Below are positions 26,086-35,354 of a DNA stretch of 58,711 nucleotides, piece after piece. Where the stretch lies: the NCBI GenBank assembly GCA_947501845.1, contig CANMXP010000027.1:1-58711 (forward strand), written 5' to 3'. The stretch's first letter is position 1. The number at the start of each line of letters is the position of its first letter. The notes below the pieces were generated by a model. That model did not search any database and was not told where the DNA came from. It saw only the letters and a program-made list of their open reading frames with translations. Source of the DNA: an uncultured Flavobacteriaceae bacterium (GTDB taxonomy: Bacteria; Bacteroidota; Bacteroidia; Flavobacteriales; Flavobacteriaceae). The position numbers and the translations under genes were made by a program.

Positions 26086-27007
26086 TTTCTATCGTTTTAA
26101 GTAGGTGTGTATAGATTTGAGTAGATTCCAAAGAACTATGGCCTAAAAAGGTTTTTATGCTTTCTAAATCGACGTTGTATTGTAATAGGTGTGTTGCTAT
26201 TGAGTGTCTTAAAGTATGAAGTGTGATTTGCTTGTTTTGGATTGCTTTATTGTTGGTTGCTTTTACGATTGCCTTTAATCTGTTTGCATAACTCATTCCT
26301 TGTAATCGTGTTCCGTTTTTATTGATAAATAAAGCTTCACTTAAATTACTTTGGTAAAATTCTGGACGAGCTTCATAAATGTAATCTTCTAATATTTCTG
26401 CATTGGTTCGATTGATTGGTACAAAGCGTTCACGATAGTTTTTCCCTTTTCTAACATACACACGTTCTTTATCAAAAAGGATGTCGCTTGTATCTAAATG
26501 TACTGCTTCATTTCTTCGTAATCCGCAACTGTAAAGTATTGTTAGTATCGCTTTATCTCTTAACTTAAACCTAGGTTTCGTATGACTAAATTCGGTGGCT
26601 TCAAAGAGTTCTTTTACTTCTGCTATGCTTAATATATTTACGCGTTCTTCGGTTGGATTGGTTTCAGATTTCAGATGTATCTGTATGCCTTTATGATTGT
26701 GGTTTTGCAGATATTCCTTGAACTTTTTTAAGGCTTGTTGGTGTTTGTTTAAATAACTTTTGCTTAATGCTCCGTTTTGTCTTTCGTTAGCTCGTTGTTG
26801 CAACTGTTGGTAGTAATTCTTTACGGTTTCTGCTGTGATGTAATTGATGTTGTTAATCTTCTTATTTTCTAAATAATAAAAGAACTCTTTTAAGTGATTT
26901 GGTAAGTAATAGACTGTACTTTCGGCATATCCAAGTATATCCAACCATTCTTTAAAATTGGCAACAAAGAGTTTGTAGCTGCGGTTATTTAGTTTCAGTT
27001 TTTTCAT
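26072..27007 (-). CDS. Tyrosine recombinase 1 (B type, copy 2)
   Basis: Identical to the protein at 19124-20059, with complete catalytic residues. Confidence 0.93.
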   Translation of the reverse strand: MKKLKLNNRSYKLFVANFKEWLDILGYAESTVYYLPNHLKEFFYYLENKKINNINYITAETVKNYYQQLQQRANERQNGALSKSYLNKHQQALKKFKEYLQNHNHKGIQIHLKSETNPTEERVNILSIAEVKELFEATEFSHTKPRFKLRDKAILTILYSCGLRRNEAVHLDTSDILFDKERVYVRKGKNYRERFVPINRTNAEILEDYIYEARPEFYQSNLSEALFINKNGTRLQGMSYANRLKAIVKATNNKAIQNKQITLHTLRHSIATHLLQYNVDLESIKTFLGHSSLESTQIYTHLLKTIENDNI

Positions 27008-27093
27008 CCCTTGACCTTTTTTGAGTTTTGTTGCGACTTGGATTTAACTCGCTGATAGTTATTTATTTAAATTCGCAAAAATGCTGTTGCGAG

Positions 27094-28626
27094 TTACTTG
27101 CGAGTTTGCGATGTAATTTCTGTAACGCAATGTTCTAAAGCTGTATCTATTTGCTCTTTTAGTTCTTTATATTCGTTAATATCTATCACTTCAAAACAGT
27201 AACTTTTAGTTTTAGATTTCTTTACTCTTTTTATATAATCTTCTGCCAATAATTGGTTGTGATAATTGCGCAACGTACTTTCTTTTACTCGTAGATTCCT
27301 GCGTATTTCAGCATTGGTAAATGTGGTTTGATTTTGTTCTTTTAAATATGCTTTCAAGCTTTCTAAATAATTTCGTGTTGCTCCATTTATAGTATCAGAT
27401 TTTCGCAATAACACTTCTGTAATCAATTCGTTAGCTTCTTGTATATCCTCGATGGTTGTTTCTATAAATTCTTCTCCTGTTTCCTTATCGTATTGCTTTT
27501 CTCGTTGATATTGTTTGTAAAAGGTAATCGCTTCAATAAATTGTAAATAATGTGAGTTTGTACGTCTTGGTTTAAATACTGATTGTGGTAATTCTAAATA
27601 TTCTGCATAAGGATTGATTACTTTTATTGGCTTTAAAATTCGCTGTACATTTTGTAATAATTGAGTTGCTTCTATTTGTTCTTGGATGTTTATTTTTCCA
27701 GCACTTATAAGCCTTTGATAATTCATTATTCTATTATCTTGTTCTGTACTTTCATCGATATATAAAAGGAAGTTTCTATTGCTGTTATCTTCGTAAATAC
27801 TTTCTTGGGTTGTGCAACCTGCAACAGATACAGGGCCTTCAACCGTTAAATGGATTGTTCTCGTAGTTCCTTTTGTGTCTTTATGTACAACAGTTTTAGT
27901 AATCCGTTTTTTAGATTGTAATTCTCTCAATGGATAGAGTACGCTTTCTGCGCCGTCTAAATCTTCTATCAATATTAATTTATGCTGTAATTCGGTTCGA
28001 TTGAAGTAATAAAATGCGTTTGCAGATAATACCGTTATTTCTACTTTATCTTCTTCTGGTATGAGTTCTGCAACTTTAGATTGCAAATGTGTTTTACCAA
28101 CTCCAGAACTTCCAAGACTTATACAATGCAAAGGGTTGTTTGTTTTTCTACTTGTAAATATCAAGTACATTAAAAGCCTGTTGTTGATTTCGCCAATAAC
28201 ACCCGATTTCCCTATCAATGTATTTGTTTTACTTAATAGGTCTTTAGACCTTAAAAAGGTTTCTGCTGATTTTATTTCTGTTGCGTTTAGTTCTTTTGTA
28301 AATGGTTTATTGGTTTCGTTCTGTTGTTCCAACAACAAAAATCTGTAATTCTCTAATTCGTGTGTGAGTTCTTGTAGCGTTTTACGTGCTACGCTTGTTC
28401 CTATTTCTAATCGTTCTGCTATTGTTCTTGTAAATTTCTCTACTTGGTTATCATTGTATAAATCCAAACTGTGGCGTAAAATGTTATGTGCATTCGGTTT
28501 TTGTATGGATAGTGTTATTCGTAAACTCTCTAACTTATTGAGTTTAATTCCTCCTAAAATGTGAAGCTCTAAATGTTTTGTGGTGTAATTGTAGTTGTTT
28601 GGATTGGTTGTGTCTAAATTGTTCAT
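27094..28626 (-). CDS. P-loop primase/helicase-like ATPase (B type, copy 2)
   Basis: Identical to the 510-aa protein at 20146-21678, with Walker A GSSGVGKT and Walker B-like LILIEDLDG. Confidence 0.75.
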   Translation of the reverse strand: MNNLDTTNPNNYNYTTKHLELHILGGIKLNKLESLRITLSIQKPNAHNILRHSLDLYNDNQVEKFTRTIAERLEIGTSVARKTLQELTHELENYRFLLLEQQNETNKPFTKELNATEIKSAETFLRSKDLLSKTNTLIGKSGVIGEINNRLLMYLIFTSRKTNNPLHCISLGSSGVGKTHLQSKVAELIPEEDKVEITVLSANAFYYFNRTELQHKLILIEDLDGAESVLYPLRELQSKKRITKTVVHKDTKGTTRTIHLTVEGPVSVAGCTTQESIYEDNSNRNFLLYIDESTEQDNRIMNYQRLISAGKINIQEQIEATQLLQNVQRILKPIKVINPYAEYLELPQSVFKPRRTNSHYLQFIEAITFYKQYQREKQYDKETGEEFIETTIEDIQEANELITEVLLRKSDTINGATRNYLESLKAYLKEQNQTTFTNAEIRRNLRVKESTLRNYHNQLLAEDYIKRVKKSKTKSYCFEVIDINEYKELKEQIDTALEHCVTEITSQTRK

Positions 28627-28653
28627 AATTAATAAAACTTCACTTATCAGTTA

Positions 28654-28727
28654 CAAACTTAATCAATAAATGATATATTAAACAAATTAATACGTTTGTT
28701 TTTTAACTTTTAAGTAACGTATATTTG
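28654..28727. promoter_or_regulatory. Divergent promoters of element B2
   Basis: Minus-strand TTTG/TAAGTTTG (28683-28686, 28654-28661) for the ATPase operon and plus-strand TTTG/TATATTTG (28695-28698, 28720-28727) for the regulator, as in B1. Confidence 0.6.
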
Positions 28728-28768
28728 TAATATCCTTATTTTTAAAGGATTTTTATTACTTATTGATT

Positions 28769-29101
28769 ATGGATATTGGAAGTACTATAACACGTTTACG
28801 TAAAGAAAAAGGATTATCTCGTGAAGATTTAGGAACTAATGCAGGAACTTCTGGCGCTGTAATTGGAAGATATGAGCGTAACGAGATTACACCATCTGTT
28901 GAGATTGCTAATAAAATTGCTAAAGCTCTAGATGTGTCTTTAGATTATTTGGTTGGTAATAATTCTGTGATTGTAAAGGATAAAAAAATACTGGAACGCG
29001 TGGAAGCTATTGCCAATATGCCTGATGACGAGCAACAACAAATCTTTAATGTGATTGATGCTTTACTACGTGATTATAATGCTAAAAAGGCTTATGCATA
29101 A
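28769..29101 (+). CDS. XRE-family HTH regulator (B type, copy 2)
   Basis: Identical to the protein at 21821-22153; the tail NAKKAYA is encoded by the right terminal inverted repeat of element B2. Confidence 0.9.
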   Translation: MDIGSTITRLRKEKGLSREDLGTNAGTSGAVIGRYERNEITPSVEIANKIAKALDVSLDYLVGNNSVIVKDKKILERVEAIANMPDDEQQQIFNVIDALLRDYNAKKAYA

Positions 29102-29104
29102 AAA

Positions 29105-29137
29105 AACCACCTCGTTAAAGGTGGTTCCTTGTTTTTT
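29105..29137 (+). terminator. Rho-independent terminator of the B2 regulator
   Basis: Same AACCACCT / AGGTGGTT stem and T run as at 22157-22189. Confidence 0.75.
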
Positions 29138-29148
29138 ATCTTTTACAA

Positions 29149-29634
29149 TCAACTATTTTTTTCATCATTCAATTTCTCAATTAACCAAAAAGGCAATGAA
29201 CTTCCCCATTTCAGTTCGGTATTAAAAAAATGATGATTTAACCTATCTATAACATGTTCGGGATAAGAAACAGTCATTAATTCCAAACCTAGACAATTCT
29301 CCTTACTCGTTTTATTCATTTCATCGTATTTAGGAGGATAAGCGATAAAAAACAATTCCTTATTAATAATATCTTGTATATAGTAAGGTCTTTTTTCAAG
29401 TAAAGAATCTGAGACTTCAATTTCTCCTAACAACTCCCAATCATTTGTTTTTAATGCCTGCTTATAAACAACTGCATTTGTGAATAATACAGGTTTGTTA
29501 ATTATTTTTTTATAATCATAGTTTTCATCTTTAGTTATGAAATCAAAAAAAGTAACATATGTTTTATCGTTAATTAAACCGAAACTATAATAGCCATTAA
29601 CTAGTCTTATCCTTACTAATTTTCTTTTTATCAT
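29149..29634 (-). CDS. Imm26-like immunity protein of the expressed RHS toxin
   Basis: 161 aa, identical to 22201-22686. The start ATG is 8 nt after the RHS stop, so it should be co-transcribed and coupled with the RHS gene. It has no signal peptide and is predicted cytoplasmic. Similarity to Imm26 is by pattern; Imm26 proteins commonly accompany nuclease toxins. Confidence 0.65.
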   Translation of the reverse strand: MIKRKLVRIRLVNGYYSFGLINDKTYVTFFDFITKDENYDYKKIINKPVLFTNAVVYKQALKTNDWELLGEIEVSDSLLEKRPYYIQDIINKELFFIAYPPKYDEMNKTSKENCLGLELMTVSYPEHVIDRLNHHFFNTELKWGSSLPFWLIEKLNDEKNS

Positions 29635-29641
29635 TGAATTT

Positions 29642-32600
29642 TTAAAATTTAAATACTCCTGTAAATCCATGGGCTTCACCAAATGACATTGAGGCAGCTT
29701 TATGGTATGTATAACCATTCGGATTATACCTTGAAACACCCCTTATCGCATTTGCACTTGTTGCATTTGCTTTTCTATTTGGGTCAGATAATGCTCCTCC
29801 ATAAGAATCAATAAGCTGTTGTTCTCTACCTCTAACTGCAGCTCTACCAGCAACTCCTTTATGAAACCTATCAAGTACAGCTCTACCAAAACCTAAGGCA
29901 TCCATATGATGAGCTGCATCTCTTCTGGCAACAACTTCCTGTGGAGTTCCAAAACCACTTGCTCTTCCTACATAAACTTCTCCATTAGGTCCTATTTTAG
30001 TATATGTTACATGAACCCTATCTCTTGGTCTTCTTCCTGGTGGATATTCAGGAGTGTCACCAGTAGCCAAGAGAGGAAGGAGAGCAGTAGCTGCTGCTGT
30101 AGCACTTATCCCTGTCGCTGTAGCGGCTACTTCTGTAGTAGCTACCACTGTTTCGGTAGCAGTAGCAGTTTCTAAACCTGCTATTCCGCCTCCTATAAAA
30201 GCTAAACTTTCGTTAGAACTTTCGCCGCTTGAAACATTTGTAGGTTCATCATTATCCCCACTATTTTGACTTTCTGCCCATTTTATAGCTGCACTATAAC
30301 TTGCATTATCATTTATTAATTTGCCATCATCATCATATTGTTCATATTGCTCCGTTTCCCAATTATATTTATACGAATCTGCACCTGAAGGGTCAGACCA
30401 ATATATCGGATTATTATCAAATGCCACATATGGAGACATAGTATAATGAGTAACTGGGTCAATGCCAGTCCATCTTCCTATGGCAGGGTCATACTGGCGT
30501 AGCTCCATCTCATAAAGATTAAGCCCTAAGCTTTCTTCTAACTCAACACCATTATATTTCCAGTCTAAAGCTTTATTACTAGAATTCACAACATTATTGT
30601 ATCCTTTATGTTTAAGTCCAAAAGGATAGTAGTTATTCTCCTCTAGAATTTCAAGATCTCCTTTAGTAAAACTTATATGATCTATATAAAAATGCGTTTC
30701 TGTACTTGTGTTGGTATTAATTTTATATATAAGCAATTGTAACTTATTAGCTGTATTTACAGTATAATTATATTCATAACTACCACTTAGTTGATTCCAA
30801 CTAAGCCCAACATTACTTAAATGATTACCATTGGCATCCATTTCTTTAATCATTACACGTATGGTAGATTGGGTATTTCCTTTATCAAAATCTAATTTAA
30901 TTTTAAATGTATCACCTGGTGATACAGCAATATTGCCTAAATCATGTTGTACACCTTCCCAGGAATCATCCACATTAACCTTTAGTTTACCATTTTCTAA
31001 ACTATAAGTTGAGTTCTCTTTTTGCTGCCAACCACCAACACTTGTCTCAAAATCATTATCCAATACAAATTGATAGTTACCATTGGTGTCTTGATAGCTC
31101 AACCTTACATTCCCCAAATGGTCTTTGTATTGGTAAATATAATTAAATCCTTGGGATAGATCAAGTTCATTTTTAGGCTCAATATACCCTTCAGGTTGAT
31201 TAATGAATTTTAGCCCGATAGGAGTAGGCGGTGGCGGTGGCGGACATTCTGAACAACCTCCAGATGAAGCCATATTTTCATACACATAATTACCCGCATA
31301 ATAGGTTGTAGTATATGAAGTATAAGTTCCTGAACGCATTACTTTTTTAGTTTGCTTATTTCCTAGAGCATCATAAATATAAGTAATATTTCCTATATTA
31401 TTAACTCCATCATCTATAGTCACCAATGTAGGTAAATTTAAATGGTTATATGTAATACCATCTACAGTTGTAGTCCCTATACCTTTGTTTAAATCCATGA
31501 CCATATTGCCATTTAGGTCATAACGGTAATCGTCACCCACCGTGTTGCCATCTTTAAAGCCTTCTATTCCATTAGCCGATAGTCCATAAGAGTCTGTAAC
31601 GCTTAACAATTGATTGCCATTATAGGTATATCTTAAATAATCCATACCACTGTAACTATTAGGATTGGTCTGGTTTTGCATGTTGCGTTGCAGACGCTGT
31701 ATATTCCCATTTCGATCATAGCCATAAACCGTTGCATTAAACTTATTATTGCTTATACTATTTTCTGCAAAATAGGCATTGGTAAACCTATTAAGGGCAT
31801 CATATTTATAGCTATAATGTTTTAAGCTACTACTTTCATTATCGGTTTTCCAATAAGTATGACTTATATTGCCATTGTAAAGTGGTTCATTATAAGATCC
31901 ATTTGGATGTTGAGGGGTGTTATAATTTAGCCCGAACACAAATAAGTCATTATTCAAATTGTCAGGCTTATTTATGGTTTTAAGCCAGCCTCTTACATTA
32001 TAGGTGTAATCTATTTTTTGCAACCTTCCTTGGGTGGTTTTTCCACCAACACCTTTGCTTTCCAATTGCCCCAACTCATCATAATTATTCTCTAATATAA
32101 CTTCTTCTGCTAAATTGTTTATTTTTTGTTTCTGCGATATTAAACGACTCGCATGATCGTAAGTAAAGGTATCATGAACTTCAATTGCAGCATTGCTCTC
32201 TTTGGTATGGTACGATTTGGTCTGCAAAACATTACCAATAAAATCAAGTTCGCTTTCTACGATATCTGTAGTCCCCAAATAATCGTTGATACTTTTTACA
32301 TAGATCGGGCGCCCTTTGTCATCGTAATAGGTAACCGTGGTTATCCAGTCGTTGGTAGTGCCAAGTACTTTTACACGACTATCTGTTAACAGCCCCTTTA
32401 CATTACTACTACTTGTTACCCCAAAGGCAACGGCACTTTCCTGACCGTTTTGGGTAAGGTAGTTATCGTAATAATTGACCGTAAGGACTTCTGTATTGCT
32501 ACTGGGAAAATTAAGGTTATCATAAAAGAAACTACTAACTCCTGCTGCATCAATATTTTCATAGTTTTCGTGAGGTGCTTTGTTGTTAAAAACACTTTGC

Positions 32601-34870
32601 AACTGGGCCTTAGTCTCGTTACTCGTATAAGTTCCTGTATAGGCTACCCTACCAAATATATCGTATTTGGTAAACAGCCATTGGTCTGTTGTTAGATTCG
32701 AGTTGTTTACAGCTCTTAAATTGGCATCTTGTGTCATTACTGGTCGGTCTAAATTGTCGTAAACAATATATTCCCAATCTTTACCAGGTATTTTCTTTTC
32801 AATGAGTCTATTTTTATTATCGTATTTGTATTGATAGCAAAGATCATCTAGTGTAGCTTGCGACAATGGGTCTGGAGTAAACGATGTTTGAAGACTAGCA
32901 AGATCTCCAGAACAGAACAAATCTCCATAATTTGATAACACTGCTCCATTCGAATTGAAATACAAATCATTATTTAAAATATATGCTGTACCTACTACAA
33001 TTTCAGATTGCATAACAAATTCATCAAAATAAACATTGCCCAAGCTCATATCGGGCAATTGTAAATTAATAAGATCTAAATCTAAAACCTTACCTGTTTT
33101 TAAAGCTGAATTGGGTGCGTTACTTTCTCCTATAAAAACACTTAATCCTGCACCTGAATTGTATGTGCTGGCACTAAAAAAACCTTCTCCTCGTAAACCG
33201 TTTGCATAATAATAACCAAGATTAGAGTTATCGGCAACATTTATGTTAAGTTTTAAATCTGCATAGGTCTGTATTATAGATCCATAGCTTTTAACTTTCG
33301 GAGGTAGTACGTAGGTTAAATTGCCATAATCATCATACACATAATAGGTATCATGCCATAGGCCTTTATTATAAGTTCTTTTTAAAAGAACCCGTCCTAG
33401 TTTATCCTTATATTCTTCTGTGGTATGGTCTGTTGGATGTGTTTGACCAAGCTGCCAGTTTTCATCCTTAGTAATCGTTTTGTACAATGAAGAAGCAGCG
33501 TAAAGACCATGGTCTTCCAATTGTGGTTCGCTGGTATTTCCTGTCGGGAACGACACGCCAAAATGTCTTACATAATCATCATCGGTATTGGTTAAATACT
33601 CAAATTTGATGGTATGGTCCGTATCAGCTGTTTTATCAACGGCCCAATCGGTTCCTGGAGCGCCTTGCTCTAGTATACGACTCAATGGTGAGGCTTCCAA
33701 ATGTTTTTCTGAATAAGGATTCAGTGTATTTTCGTATTTTGATGTATTATAAAAAGAGTTCGTTTCGCTTAATGCTCCTGTCCTGAAACTACTTATACCT
33801 GCTTCAGACGCATAAGGTAAATACCCTTTGTCCTGCCTGCCATATTCATCATAATCTATATACGTGATAATATCCTCTTTGTTACCTCCAGCTCTTATTC
33901 CAATGGACTGGGCGGGTCTTCCCAATCCGTCGTAATAGGTAACGGATTCTATTTTCTGCGTATCGGACACTCCCGATACATTGGTGGTTGGTATTTGCGG
34001 CACCACGGTATACACATAATTCTCATCGCTTAGTATGCAGCCTATGCACGGTGCATTTATAACCACATCGGTAGAAGCTGAAGAAGTACAGCCTAAATCG
34101 TTGGTAACGGTAAAATTATATGTGGAAGAGGCTGTTAATCCTGTTATATATTTACTGGTTCCAGAACCTGTAATATTCCCTGGATTAATCGTCCAGTTTC
34201 CATTGGGCAGACCAGAAAGGCTTACACCTCCTGTAGGCACACTTTCTGTTGGCTGGCTTATATAAGAAACAACTGGGGTATCGGGCACCGCAGAAATAAC
34301 GGTTCTGCTAGTAGATGGAATAGAAGTCTCCCCACCATAAGTCGCTCTTACCGTATAAGTGCTTGGTGGCGCTGTTATGGTTGCACCAGAGATAGTCACA
34401 CCTGTTGAAGGGCTTGCCGCATAGGCATACGAAGCATTGTAATTTGTTATGGTAAAACTGCCCGTGGAGGTAGAGCAGCCTGGCTGGGTTACTGTACTCA
34501 ATGTTGGAGCAGCTATAGAAGGAGCAGCAGAAACATTCACCTCCAGCTCTGTAAACCACCAGTCTCCTATATCGTCATAATATTCAAACTGGACTGTATG
34601 GGTACTGGATACGGTATTCCACTGTACATCTGCATAAAACAAGTCGTATTGTTGGCTCAGCAATGTTCCGCTAGTGTCCCACATGGGGGCAAAAGCCTGG
34701 TCTATTTGAGAAAAGGGATCGTTTATAATATAATGGGTCGTTTCTCCCACGCCAGCAGTTACAGGGCCTGTGATATAGGCATCTTGGGCACTAACCGTCT
34801 TTATGCCAAACACAGAAATTATTAAAAATATTAAAAGTCTGGCTGCGTTATTTAAAATGTATTTTTGCAT
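29642..34870 (-). CDS. Intact RHS/YD-repeat polymorphic toxin (expressed locus)
   Basis: 1742 aa. Order: Sec signal peptide (1-29, ending KTVSAQ); Ig/SprB-like repeats (about 30-270); DUF6443 (about 285-380, VTYYDGLGRPAQSIGIRAGG); YD repeats to about 1250 (YVYDDYGNLTYVLPPKV, YDALGNKQTK); a lectin/CBM-like beta domain (about 1290-1405); the core motif [14 protein letters not shown] (1412-1425); RHS core (YDPAIGRW, DPSG); then an Ala/Thr-rich linker and a C-terminal toxin. The toxin has VTYTKIGPNGEVYVGRASG, an Arg segment and REQQLIDSYGG, a plausible GIY-YIG nuclease layout. It ends the operon begun by the 1005-aa protein. Only this copy of the tip has a start, signal peptide and promoter context. 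Confidence 0.9.
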   Translation of the reverse strand: MQKYILNNAARLLIFLIISVFGIKTVSAQDAYITGPVTAGVGETTHYIINDPFSQIDQAFAPMWDTSGTLLSQQYDLFYADVQWNTVSSTHTVQFEYYDDIGDWWFTELEVNVSAAPSIAAPTLSTVTQPGCSTSTGSFTITNYNASYAYAASPSTGVTISGATITAPPSTYTVRATYGGETSIPSTSRTVISAVPDTPVVSYISQPTESVPTGGVSLSGLPNGNWTINPGNITGSGTSKYITGLTASSTYNFTVTNDLGCTSSASTDVVINAPCIGCILSDENYVYTVVPQIPTTNVSGVSDTQKIESVTYYDGLGRPAQSIGIRAGGNKEDIITYIDYDEYGRQDKGYLPYASEAGISSFRTGALSETNSFYNTSKYENTLNPYSEKHLEASPLSRILEQGAPGTDWAVDKTADTDHTIKFEYLTNTDDDYVRHFGVSFPTGNTSEPQLEDHGLYAASSLYKTITKDENWQLGQTHPTDHTTEEYKDKLGRVLLKRTYNKGLWHDTYYVYDDYGNLTYVLPPKVKSYGSIIQTYADLKLNINVADNSNLGYYYANGLRGEGFFSASTYNSGAGLSVFIGESNAPNSALKTGKVLDLDLINLQLPDMSLGNVYFDEFVMQSEIVVGTAYILNNDLYFNSNGAVLSNYGDLFCSGDLASLQTSFTPDPLSQATLDDLCYQYKYDNKNRLIEKKIPGKDWEYIVYDNLDRPVMTQDANLRAVNNSNLTTDQWLFTKYDIFGRVAYTGTYTSNETKAQLQSVFNNKAPHENYENIDAAGVSSFFYDNLNFPSSNTEVLTVNYYDNYLTQNGQESAVAFGVTSSSNVKGLLTDSRVKVLGTTNDWITTVTYYDDKGRPIYVKSINDYLGTTDIVESELDFIGNVLQTKSYHTKESNAAIEVHDTFTYDHASRLISQKQKINNLAEEVILENNYDELGQLESKGVGGKTTQGRLQKIDYTYNVRGWLKTINKPDNLNNDLFVFGLNYNTPQHPNGSYNEPLYNGNISHTYWKTDNESSSLKHYSYKYDALNRFTNAYFAENSISNNKFNATVYGYDRNGNIQRLQRNMQNQTNPNSYSGMDYLRYTYNGNQLLSVTDSYGLSANGIEGFKDGNTVGDDYRYDLNGNMVMDLNKGIGTTTVDGITYNHLNLPTLVTIDDGVNNIGNITYIYDALGNKQTKKVMRSGTYTSYTTTYYAGNYVYENMASSGGCSECPPPPPPTPIGLKFINQPEGYIEPKNELDLSQGFNYIYQYKDHLGNVRLSYQDTNGNYQFVLDNDFETSVGGWQQKENSTYSLENGKLKVNVDDSWEGVQHDLGNIAVSPGDTFKIKLDFDKGNTQSTIRVMIKEMDANGNHLSNVGLSWNQLSGSYEYNYTVNTANKLQLLIYKINTNTSTETHFYIDHISFTKGDLEILEENNYYPFGLKHKGYNNVVNSSNKALDWKYNGVELEESLGLNLYEMELRQYDPAIGRWTGIDPVTHYTMSPYVAFDNNPIYWSDPSGADSYKYNWETEQYEQYDDDGKLINDNASYSAAIKWAESQNSGDNDEPTNVSSGESSNESLAFIGGGIAGLETATATETVVATTEVAATATGISATAAATALLPLLATGDTPEYPPGRRPRDRVHVTYTKIGPNGEVYVGRASGFGTPQEVVARRDAAHHMDALGFGRAVLDRFHKGVAGRAAVRGREQQLIDSYGGALSDPNRKANATSANAIRGVSRYNPNGYTYHKAASMSFGEAHGFTGVFKF
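30600..30628 (-). other. Recombination core site within the intact RHS gene
   Basis: Perfect inverted repeat: TATCCTTT (30600-30607) and AAAGGATA (30621-30628) around a 13-bp spacer. It encodes [10 protein letters not shown], residues 1415-1424. The dimensions suit a tyrosine-recombinase core site. Upstream (RHS core side) and downstream (tip) sequences match the silent copies only on the tip side, so it is the point at which tips are swapped. Confidence 0.75.
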
Positions 34871-34881
34871 GCTTTTAGGGA

Positions 34882-35334
34882 TTAAATTTTAGTAAAGTTC
34901 CATTCAGACATCATCATCTTGCTTTTGCCCTTGTTCTCGTACTTAAGTATCAACAGCGAGGCTGTAAGTGTTTTTATCTTTAGTGCCCTCGAACTGCCCT
35001 TTGTTGTCGTTAAAACAACCTTGTTATTATTAAGGCTCCAAGCTCCCAAAACTTCTTTTCCATTTGCTAGTTGTTGCATGAATGTGCCATCTGTATTAAA
35101 TGTTAGTTTTCTGTTTTTATAAGATGCTTCAAACTTTGTTTTACGTTCGGGCTTCATGGTTTGAAGGTGTTCCTTGGTCTTTGCATCCATCTTGGTTTTA
35201 GATTCATCGTAATCGAACATCCAAGTACCAGTTAAAAGGTTTGGATCTATGCTATTTTGGGAAAGGCCTTTGTTTATTGCAAACAAACTTAAAAGCACCA
35301 TTAAGATTATGACCCTATTTTTATTGTATTTCAT
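34882..35334 (-). CDS. Small secreted lipocalin-like protein
   Basis: 150 aa with a signal peptide (about residues 1-26). The mature part has a GTWMFDYDESKT opening and alternating beta-strand segments (LTFNTDGTFMQQL, GAWSLNNNKVVLTT), typical of lipocalin-like Bacteroidota proteins. It lies 20 nt after the 1005-aa gene and 11 nt before the RHS gene, so all three are one operon. It may help fold or anchor the RHS proteins; this is inferred from position. Confidence 0.65.
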   Translation of the reverse strand: MKYNKNRVIILMVLLSLFAINKGLSQNSIDPNLLTGTWMFDYDESKTKMDAKTKEHLQTMKPERKTKFEASYKNRKLTFNTDGTFMQQLANGKEVLGAWSLNNNKVVLTTTKGSSRALKIKTLTASLLILKYENKGKSKMMMSEWNFTKI

Positions 35335-35354
35335 GCGATTGATTTTTTGTTTGA

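Larger units (their letters stand above)
23685..29102 (-). mobile_element. Element B2: second copy of the element B type
   Basis: Same content and ends as the element at 16737-22154, offset by 6948. It directly follows the immunity gene of the intact RHS gene, so it is the element of the cassette now in the expressed position. Confidence 0.75.
16722..30622. repeat. Tandem duplication of the 6948-bp tip315-immunity-element B unit
   Basis: Positions 16722-23674 recur at an offset of 6948, with all encoded proteins identical. At the high end, identity runs into the intact RHS gene and stops at its YPFG site: one mismatch at 23675/30623, a further 10-11 matching bases, then complete divergence. 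Confidence 0.9.
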
